From positions 930,001-994,000 of the forward strand of contig NZ_CP059067.1 in NCBI RefSeq assembly GCF_017795745.1: 64,000 nucleotides of DNA. The letters run 5' to 3'. The position numbers and the translations under genes are program-made. Below are positions 58,373 through 64,000 of this stretch, piece by piece. The DNA is from Rhizobacter sp. AJA081-3 (GTDB lineage: Bacteria > Pseudomonadota > Gammaproteobacteria > Burkholderiales > Burkholderiaceae_C). How positions within the stretch are numbered: the first letter of the stretch is position 1; each line of letters begins with the position of its first letter. The notes beneath the pieces were generated by a model that searched no databases, had not been told where the DNA came from, and saw only the letters and a list, made by a program, of their open reading frames with translations.

Positions 58373-59251
58373 GTGACCGCAGGCGCCTGGCTCGAACTCA
58401 TCGCCTCCGGCCTCATCACCGGAGGCGTGTACGCGCTGGTCGCACTCGGCCTGAACCTGCAGTACGGCCTGATGCGCATCCTCAACATCGCGCACGGCGA
58501 GTTCCTGATGGTCGGCGCCTTCCTGACCTGGATGGCCACCACGCAGTTCGGCCTCTCGCCGCTGTTGATGATCCCGGTCGCCTTCGCGCTGCTGATGGCG
58601 CTCGGCCTCGGCGTGCACCGGCTGGTGTTCCGCCGCCTCACCCGCACCAGCCCCAACCTCGACGTCTTCGAGGCGCGTGGCCTGATGGTCAGCTTCGGCC
58701 TGATGTTCCTGGTGCAGAACTTCGCGCAGATGGCCTGGGGCGGCGACCTGCGCGGCTACGACTTCCTCACCGAGCCGGTGGCCATCGGCTCCGCGCAGTT
58801 CGCCGCCAACAAGCTGCTGCTGCTGGCGCTCGCGCTGGCCTTCAGCGCCGCGCTGATCGTCGTGCTGAAGAAGACGCTGTACGGCAAGGGCGTGCGCGCG
58901 CTGATGCAGTCGCCCACCGGTGCGCAGCTGGTGGGCATCGACACCGAGCGGCTGCATCCGCTGATGTTCGGCGTCGGCCTGGGCCTGTCGGGCGTGGCCG
59001 GCTGCCTGCTGTCGATGACGTACACCATCTCGCCGAGCATGGGCGAGCCCTACACGGTGACGGCGTTGATCGTCATCACGCTCGGCGGCTTCGGCAGCAT
59101 GAGCGGCGCGCTGGTCGGCGGCCTGGCGCTCGGCGTCATCGAGGCGGTGGGCATGCACTTCACCAGCCCCTCGCTGAAGTCGCTGCTGTCCTACGGCATC
59201 TTCATCGCCGTGCTGCTGTGGCGGCCCAACGGCCTGTTTGTCCGCAAATGA
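58373..59251 (+). CDS. Branched-chain-type ABC transporter permease (LivH-like)
   Basis: 292 residues with about eight membrane helices. Family segments are GGVYALVALGLNLQYGLMRILNIAHGEFLMVGAF and ITLGGFGSMSGALVGGLALG. The GTG start at 58373 gives VTAGAWLELIASGLITGG; no better ATG exists. Its stop overlaps the next permease gene (ATGA). Confidence 0.93.
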   Translation: MTAGAWLELIASGLITGGVYALVALGLNLQYGLMRILNIAHGEFLMVGAFLTWMATTQFGLSPLLMIPVAFALLMALGLGVHRLVFRRLTRTSPNLDVFEARGLMVSFGLMFLVQNFAQMAWGGDLRGYDFLTEPVAIGSAQFAANKLLLLALALAFSAALIVVLKKTLYGKGVRALMQSPTGAQLVGIDTERLHPLMFGVGLGLSGVAGCLLSMTYTISPSMGEPYTVTALIVITLGGFGSMSGALVGGLALGVIEAVGMHFTSPSLKSLLSYGIFIAVLLWRPNGLFVRK

Positions 59252-60219
59252 ACACGAAGCGCGATCTCCTCGTCCTCTTCGCCCTGGCCGGCTGGGCGCT
59301 GGCGGTGCCGCACTACGGCAGCGAGTTCGCCGTGTCGATGGCGCTGACCTGCCTGATGTACGCGACCCTGTCGTCGAGCTGGAGCCTGTTCTGCGGCAGC
59401 ACGCGCTACCTGTCGCTGGCCACCTCGGCCTTCTTCGGCATCGGCGCCTACTGCAGCGCGCTGTCGCTCGAGCAGGTCGGCTGGCTGGGCGCCATCGGCC
59501 TGGGCGCGGCCATTGCCGCCGCGGTGGCGGTGGTGATGGGCGCGGCGGTGCTGCACCTGCGCGGCACCTACTTCGCCGTGCTGACCTTCGGCATGACGGA
59601 GCTGATCCGCCACGCCATCACCACCTGGGAGAAGCAGGTCACCGGCACCGTGGGCCGCGTGCTCACGGTGGTGCCGGAGCGCGACACCGTCTACCTCACC
59701 GTGCTCGGCCTGGCGGTGCTGGCCATCCTCGTCTCCATCCTCGTGCGGCGCAGCCGCTTCGGCCTGGCGATGGCCGGCATCGGCGCCGACGAGCAGCGCG
59801 CGCAGACGCTGGGCGTGAACACCCGCCTGGTGAAGATCGGCGGCTTCGCCCTGACCGCGGCCTTCGCCGGTGCGGTCGGAGCGGCGATGAGCGTGCGCTG
59901 GACGTACATCGACCCGGCCACCGTGTTCAACCCCTTCATCGGATTCCAGACCGTGCTGATCGCGCTGATCGGCGGCGCCGCCACGTTGTGGGGGCCCCTG
60001 CTCGCTGCGGTGGTGTTCAGCCTGCTCGCCGAGACGCTGCGCCTGCAGCTGCCGCAGCTGTACATGATGACGCTGGGCCTGCTGCTGATCCTCTCGGTGC
60101 TCTACCTGCCAGGCGGCCTGGCCTCGCTGCGCCGCGAGACCTTCACGATGTGGCGCGACGATGTGCGTGGCTGGTGGCGCGAGCTGCGCCGCGACAAGTC
60201 GAAGAAGGTGCCGGCGTGA
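59248..60219 (+). CDS. Branched-chain-type ABC transporter permease (LivM-like)
   Basis: 323 residues with about nine to ten helices. Typical segments are SWSLFCGSTRYLSLATSAFFGIGAYCSAL, HLRGTYFAVLTFGMTELIRH and GAATLWGPLLAAVVFSLLAE. It overlaps the permease gene before it (ATGA) and the ATPase gene after it (GTGA). Confidence 0.93.
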   Translation: MNTKRDLLVLFALAGWALAVPHYGSEFAVSMALTCLMYATLSSSWSLFCGSTRYLSLATSAFFGIGAYCSALSLEQVGWLGAIGLGAAIAAAVAVVMGAAVLHLRGTYFAVLTFGMTELIRHAITTWEKQVTGTVGRVLTVVPERDTVYLTVLGLAVLAILVSILVRRSRFGLAMAGIGADEQRAQTLGVNTRLVKIGGFALTAAFAGAVGAAMSVRWTYIDPATVFNPFIGFQTVLIALIGGAATLWGPLLAAVVFSLLAETLRLQLPQLYMMTLGLLLILSVLYLPGGLASLRRETFTMWRDDVRGWWRELRRDKSKKVPA

Positions 60220-60962
60220 ACGGCCACCCGTTGCTCGAAGCCCGCGGCGTGACGGTGCGCTTCGGCGGCCTGGTCGCGGTCGACAGCGTCAGCGCTGCCT
60301 TTGCGCCGGGCGAGCTGGTCGGCATCATCGGCCCCAACGGCGCGGGCAAGACGACCTTCTTCAACGCGCTGTCGGGCGTGATCGAGCCGAGCGAGGGCGA
60401 GCTGTTCGCGCTCGGCCAGCGCCTCACCGGCGCGAAGCCGCACCGCTTCGCCCAGCAGGGCATCGCGCGCACCTTCCAGACGCCGCGCGTGTTCGCCGAG
60501 CTGAGCGTCGCCGCCAACATCGACTTCGGCCTGCAGTTCGCCGGCCGGCACCGCACGGCCTCGTGGCTGCTGAAGGACGAGACCAGCATCCTCAATCTCA
60601 TCGGCCTGGCCGCGCAGGCCGCGCTGCCGGCCGCGGCCATCACGCCCAGCCAGCAGCGCCTGCTGGAGATCGGCATGGCGCTGGCCACGCGGCCCAGGCT
60701 GCTGCTGCTCGACGAGGTGGCCGCAGGCCTGACCGAATCCGAGATCGAGAGCATGGCCCAGCTGATCCGCCGCCTGCGCGACGACCTGGATTTGTCGGTG
60801 ATCTGGATCGAGCATGCGGTGACCACGCTGCTGCGCCACGTCGAACGCGTGCTGGTGCTGCACCAGGGCCGCAAGATCGCCGACGGCACGCCGGCGGAGG
60901 TGGTGCGCAACGCCGAGGTGGTGGAAGCCTACCTCGGGGATGAAATGGTCGAGGTCGCATGA
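60216..60962 (+). CDS. ABC transporter ATP-binding protein (LivG-like) with degenerate signature
   Basis: 248 residues. Walker A IIGPNGAGKTTFF and Walker B RLLLLDEVAAGL are good, and the switch histidine is in WIEHAVTTLL. The signature is AAITPSQQRLLEIGMALA where LivG proteins normally have LSxGQ; Gly is replaced by Ser and Leu-Ser by Ile-Thr. Such changes are tolerated in one site of asymmetric ABC dimers. GTG start at 60216 overlapping the LivM-like stop; the end overlaps the next start. Confidence 0.9.
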   Translation: MNGHPLLEARGVTVRFGGLVAVDSVSAAFAPGELVGIIGPNGAGKTTFFNALSGVIEPSEGELFALGQRLTGAKPHRFAQQGIARTFQTPRVFAELSVAANIDFGLQFAGRHRTASWLLKDETSILNLIGLAAQAALPAAAITPSQQRLLEIGMALATRPRLLLLDEVAAGLTESEIESMAQLIRRLRDDLDLSVIWIEHAVTTLLRHVERVLVLHQGRKIADGTPAEVVRNAEVVEAYLGDEMVEVA

Positions 60963-63196
60963 AGAACGAGGTCGAAGCCATGCTGGAGCGCCGGCTGGCG
61001 CACCTGAAGATCGAAGGTCTGAGCGCCGGCTACGGGCCGTTCCTCGTGCTGCGCGACCTGAAGCTTGAGGCGCGCCCCGGCCTCACCGTCATCCTCGGCC
61101 CCAACGGCGCGGGCAAGACCACGCTGCTCAAGGCGATCGCCGGCCTGATCCCGCGCGGCGGCATGCTGAAACTCGACGACGAGGAGATCGAGCCCGACGC
61201 CAAGACCTCCGACATCGTCCGGCGCGGCATCGCGCTGGTGCCCGAGGGCCGGCAGCTGTTCGCGCAGATGACAGTGGCCGAGAACCTGGAGCTCGGCGGG
61301 TGGCTGCTGGGGCCGGAAGAGCGGGCGAAGCGGCTCGAACAGGCCTTCGAGGACTTCCCGAAACTGCGCGAGCGCGCCACGCAGCTCGCCGGCACGATGA
61401 GCGGCGGCGAGCAGCAGATGGTGGCGGTGGCGCGCGCCATGATGAGCGCGCCGCGCCTGCTGATGCTCGACGAGCCCTCGCTCGGCCTGGCGCCGAAGAT
61501 GGTTGACGAGCTGCTTGCCATTGCGCGGCGCATCGCCGACACCGGCACCACCGTGCTGATGGTCGAGCAGAACGTGCGCAAGGCGCTGGCCGTGGCCGAC
61601 CGCGGCTACGTGCTCGAGCGCGGCCGCCTGGTCGCCAGCGGGCCGGCCTTCCTGCTCGCGCGATCCACCGTCATCCGCCACGCCTACCTGGGCCAGGGCG
61701 CTGGCACCACTGCATCCCAAGCTGTTCACAAGGAGCACACCATGTCCGACCTGTCGATGCTGATCAACGGCCTGGCCGTCTCGGCCGAGAAGGGCGCCAC
61801 CTTCGAGCGCCGCAACCCGCTGGACGGCAGCGTTGCCACGCGCGCGCCCGCCGCGAGCGAGGCCGATGCCGTGGCCGCGGTGGAGGCCGCCGCCGAGGCC
61901 TTCAAGACCTGGAGCCAGACCGGCCCCGGCGAACGCCGCGCGCTGCTGCTCAAGGCTGCCGATGCGCTGGAAGCGAAGACGCCGAAGTTCTGCGAGGCCG
62001 TGCCCGCCGAGACCGGCGGCACCGCGATGTGGGCCGGCTTCAACGTGATGCTGGCGGCCGGCATGATCCGCGAGGCGGCGTCGCTGACCACGCAGATCAG
62101 CGGCGAGGTGATTCCGTCCGACGTGCCCGGCTCGCTGGCCATGGGCATCCGGCAGCCGGCCGGCGTGGTGCTGGGCATCGCGCCGTGGAACGCGCCGATC
62201 ATCCTGGGCGTGCGTGCCATCGCCACGCCGCTGGCCTGCGGCAACACGGTGATCCTCAAGGGCAGCGAGAACTGCCCGCGCACGCACCAGCTCATCATCG
62301 AGGCCTTCCAGGACGCCGGCTTCCCGGCCGGCGTGGTGAACTACCTCACCAACGCGCCGGCCGATGCCGGCAAGGTGGTCGAGGCGATGGTGGCGCACCC
62401 GGCGGTGCGGCGCGTCAACTTCACCGGCAGCACGCGCGTGGGGCGGATCATCGCGATGACCTGCGCGAAGTACCTCAAGCCGGTGGTGCTGGAGCTCGGC
62501 GGCAAGGCGCCGCTGGTGATCCTCGACGACGCCGACATCGACGACGCGGTGAACGCGGCGGCCTTCGGCTGCTTCGCCAACTCGGGGCAGATCTGCATGT
62601 CGACCGAACGCCTCATCGTCGACGAGAAGATCGCCGATGCCTTCATCGACAAGTTCGTCGGCAAGGCGAGCAAGCTGCCGCTGGGCGACCCGCGCCTGCC
62701 TGCGCCGGTGGTGCTGGGCTCTGTGGTGGGCATGGGCACGGTGGAGCACTGCAATGCGCTGATCGACGATGCGCTGGCCAAGGGCGCCAAGCTTCTGTGC
62801 GGCGGCAAGGCGAAGGACACGCTGATGCCCGCCACCGTGCTCGACCGCGTGACGCGCGAGATGCGCATCTACCACGAGGAGACCTTCGGCCCGGTGAAGT
62901 GCATCGTGCGCGTGAAGGGCGTCGACGCGGCGGTGGATTGCGCCAACGACAACGAATACGGCCTGTCGGCCGCGGTTTTCGGCCGCGACATCGGCCGGGC
63001 GATGAACGTGGCGCGGCGCATCGAGTCGGGCATCTGCCACGTCAACGGCCCGACGGTGCACGACGAGGCGCAGATGCCTTTCGGCGGCGTGAAAGGCTCG
63101 GGGCTCGGGCGTTTCGGCGGCAAGGCCGGCGTCGCCGAGTTCACGGAACTGCGCTGGATCACGGTGCAGACGACGCCGCGGCACTATCCGTTCTGA
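60959..63196 (+). CDS. LivF-like ATPase in one open frame with an aldehyde dehydrogenase
   Basis: 745 codons without a stop. Residues 1-242 are a complete LivF-type ATPase: Walker A GPNGAGKTTLLKAI, signature MSGGEQQMVAVARAM, Walker B LLMLDEPSLGLAP, ending in the usual HAYLGQG. About 19 unrelated residues (AGTTASQAVHKEHT) follow, then residue 262 onward is a full aldehyde dehydrogenase. Either the LivF stop codon was lost, giving a bifunctional protein, or a base error hides it. The separate ribosome site before the dehydrogenase (see 61742) suggests the genes were once independent. Confidence 0.8.
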   Translation: MKNEVEAMLERRLAHLKIEGLSAGYGPFLVLRDLKLEARPGLTVILGPNGAGKTTLLKAIAGLIPRGGMLKLDDEEIEPDAKTSDIVRRGIALVPEGRQLFAQMTVAENLELGGWLLGPEERAKRLEQAFEDFPKLRERATQLAGTMSGGEQQMVAVARAMMSAPRLLMLDEPSLGLAPKMVDELLAIARRIADTGTTVLMVEQNVRKALAVADRGYVLERGRLVASGPAFLLARSTVIRHAYLGQGAGTTASQAVHKEHTMSDLSMLINGLAVSAEKGATFERRNPLDGSVATRAPAASEADAVAAVEAAAEAFKTWSQTGPGERRALLLKAADALEAKTPKFCEAVPAETGGTAMWAGFNVMLAAGMIREAASLTTQISGEVIPSDVPGSLAMGIRQPAGVVLGIAPWNAPIILGVRAIATPLACGNTVILKGSENCPRTHQLIIEAFQDAGFPAGVVNYLTNAPADAGKVVEAMVAHPAVRRVNFTGSTRVGRIIAMTCAKYLKPVVLELGGKAPLVILDDADIDDAVNAAAFGCFANSGQICMSTERLIVDEKIADAFIDKFVGKASKLPLGDPRLPAPVVLGSVVGMGTVEHCNALIDDALAKGAKLLCGGKAKDTLMPATVLDRVTREMRIYHEETFGPVKCIVRVKGVDAAVDCANDNEYGLSAAVFGRDIGRAMNVARRIESGICHVNGPTVHDEAQMPFGGVKGSGLGRFGGKAGVAEFTELRWITVQTTPRHYPF
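61742..63196 (+). CDS. NAD(P)-dependent aldehyde dehydrogenase (internal start)
   Basis: 484 residues if started at the ATG at 61742, which has AAGGAG seven bases upstream inside the preceding frame. Catalytic residues are the Glu in LELGGKAPLVI and the Cys in NSGQICMSTERL; the cofactor region is IAPWNAPIILGVRAIATPLACGNTVILKGSE. By pattern it is near the vanillin/salicylaldehyde/benzaldehyde group, which oxidise aromatic aldehydes to acids; substrate not proven. It is in frame with the LivF-like ATPase, so it may be made both alone and as a fusion. Confidence 0.88.
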   Translation: MSDLSMLINGLAVSAEKGATFERRNPLDGSVATRAPAASEADAVAAVEAAAEAFKTWSQTGPGERRALLLKAADALEAKTPKFCEAVPAETGGTAMWAGFNVMLAAGMIREAASLTTQISGEVIPSDVPGSLAMGIRQPAGVVLGIAPWNAPIILGVRAIATPLACGNTVILKGSENCPRTHQLIIEAFQDAGFPAGVVNYLTNAPADAGKVVEAMVAHPAVRRVNFTGSTRVGRIIAMTCAKYLKPVVLELGGKAPLVILDDADIDDAVNAAAFGCFANSGQICMSTERLIVDEKIADAFIDKFVGKASKLPLGDPRLPAPVVLGSVVGMGTVEHCNALIDDALAKGAKLLCGGKAKDTLMPATVLDRVTREMRIYHEETFGPVKCIVRVKGVDAAVDCANDNEYGLSAAVFGRDIGRAMNVARRIESGICHVNGPTVHDEAQMPFGGVKGSGLGRFGGKAGVAEFTELRWITVQTTPRHYPF

Positions 63197-63324
63197 TCAG
63201 TCGCGGCCTGCCGAGTTCGACGGAAGAGATCGGGACTCGCTGCAGCAGCAGCGCTCGACCCATCAGCGACATTCATTACGCCGGCGACGCTGCCGCAAAG
63301 CTCTGCCAGGCTCCCTACGAGTCG

Positions 63325-63750
63325 TCAGCCCTGCATCTGCAAGAGGATGGTGCGCTCGACTCCCGCATACCGATGGACGAGCGCCTCGCGATACGCTGCG
63401 TTGGCCATCATTGCAAGGAAGTGCTGGCGACTCGGGTAGCGGACCAGCAGGCACTTGTCCCAGTCCTGGGTGGCGTCGCCGATGAAGGTCCTGTCGACCT
63501 GCCCCTCCCAAACCACCTCGGCACAGCTCACGTCACCCACCGTTTCCACGAATGCCGTCTGGTACCTGCGGTAGGCGTCCTCACCCGAGCAGGGCGCATG
63601 GGGCGACTCTGCGGGGTAGTTCGCATGCTCGCGGAACTTCAGAAGGTTGAGCATCACCACTGGGCCGTCAGGCCCGGCATCGCGCAATGCGCGCACCTGA
63701 TCGGCCGCGGGGTCGATGGACGGATCGAAGTTGGGGGGAGGGAAGGTCAA
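63325..63750 (-). CDS. DUF1330-type protein
   Basis: 141 residues of ferredoxin-like alpha/beta type: VVMLNLLKFREHA, AYRRYQTAFVETVGD, KCLLVRYPSRQHFLAMMANAAYREALVHRYAG. This is the DUF1330/EthD-like dimeric barrel pattern. Function unknown; such small proteins bind or isomerise small metabolites. It is convergent with the aldehyde dehydrogenase and separated from it by 128 bp. Confidence 0.82.
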   Translation of the reverse strand: MTFPPPNFDPSIDPAADQVRALRDAGPDGPVVMLNLLKFREHANYPAESPHAPCSGEDAYRRYQTAFVETVGDVSCAEVVWEGQVDRTFIGDATQDWDKCLLVRYPSRQHFLAMMANAAYREALVHRYAGVERTILLQMQG

Positions 63751-63917
63751 GGGTCGGCCCTGTCTGATGCCACGCGGTGCATGCGCGAGCCGGTATTGTG
63801 GATGCGAGCAGGATCGCAGCGATGTGTGGCCTGCGTTCAGGCGGCCGGCCGGCGACGACTGCAGGTGGCCGCGAGCCGCCGCTCGCCTGCGTTCGAATCC
63901 CTGCGCGCGAAGGGCTC
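63751..63917. other. Gap before the final partial gene
   Basis: 167 bp without a recognisable gene or terminator. It should contain the DUF1330 gene's promoter on the minus strand, not identified. Confidence 0.4.
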
Positions 63918-64000
63918 TCAGCGCGTCTTCCAGAAGCGCCGGTGCGTCGCCGCGATGGCCTCGGCCATTGCCGGCACCGGGCCGATCACGCGCACATCCT
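63918..64000 (-). CDS. 3' end of a minus-strand gene (runs off the window)
   Basis: The last bases, read on the minus strand, give an open frame ending DVRVIGPVPAMAEAIAATHR then RFWKTR and a TGA at 63920-63918. The amphipathic Ala/Glu-rich end looks like a real protein C-terminus, but only about 26 residues are in view. The family cannot be told. Confidence 0.45.
   Translation of the reverse strand, partial: DVRVIGPVPAMAEAIAATHRRFWKTR

Noticed and set aside
57166-61741. A second urea (Urt) transporter
   Set aside because: The LivH-like permease lacks the long UrtB-type periplasmic domain, the binding protein lacks UrtA segments, and the neighbours are an AraC-type regulator and an aldehyde dehydrogenase.

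Overview
The window looks like the chromosome of a high-GC betaproteobacterium of the order Burkholderiales, most likely from the Rubrivivax/Methylibium/Leptothrix/Piscinibacter side. I infer this from gene order and protein flavour (fabG-acpP-fabF-rpoE-rseA-rseB-mucD-lepA-lepB-rnc-era-recO-pdxJ-acpS-nagZ, then rne divergent from rluC) and from GC-rich intergenic repeats of a kind common in that order. No rRNA, tRNA, CRISPR array, transposase or phage gene was seen.

Positions 1-21.7 kb are a conserved housekeeping block: the end of the fatty-acid synthesis cluster, the sigma-E envelope-stress operon (rpoE-rseA-rseB-mucD), and a tightly overlapping lepA-lepB and rnc-era-recO-pdxJ-acpS-nagZ series. 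RNase E (minus strand) and rluC, a HAD phosphatase, a Rieske protein and an S49 peptidase follow. The mucD-lepA gap holds a DnaA-box palindrome and a short promoter/terminator unit that could be a small RNA or an attenuator.

Positions 21.7-39.9 kb form a urea island. On the minus strand, reading from 27.9 down to 21.7 kb, lie ureA, a tiny His-rich membrane protein, ureB, ureC, an unknown secreted protein, ureE, ureF, ureG and a cupin. On the plus strand lie a very unusual NCS1 permease fused to a hybrid histidine kinase, a LuxR-type response regulator, a GNAT acetyltransferase, a cytochrome c lipoprotein and the urea ABC transporter urtABCDE. The urease accessory gene ureD is missing here and sits 27 kb away, at 55.1-55.9 kb. 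A head-to-head pair of about 95-bp repeat arms separates the kinase from its likely response regulator.

Positions 39.9-45.2 kb are mixed: a DUF4397-type lipoprotein, a glutathione S-transferase, a small protein, a cold-shock protein, a CPA1 antiporter and a metallophosphoesterase with an unfamiliar N-terminal domain.

Positions 45.8-53.1 kb are the best candidate for an undescribed system. A textbook sigma-54 promoter, preceded by two matching palindromes 41 bp apart, stands in front of a colinear set of genes: two paralogous Gly/Ala-rich proteins with a shared FLGG motif and a shared GRWVRRGR tail, a protein with an HEAGH motif, an unknown 523-aa protein, a GIY-YIG-like protein and an amidohydrolase. 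At the far end, convergent, lies a gene for a sigma-54-dependent activator.

Positions 53.6-64 kb carry fumC, ureD, an AraC-type regulator and a divergent branched-chain-type ABC transporter. The last transporter gene (LivF) runs without a stop codon into an aldehyde dehydrogenase, and LivG has a degenerate ABC signature. A DUF1330-type protein and the 3' end of one more minus-strand gene close the window.
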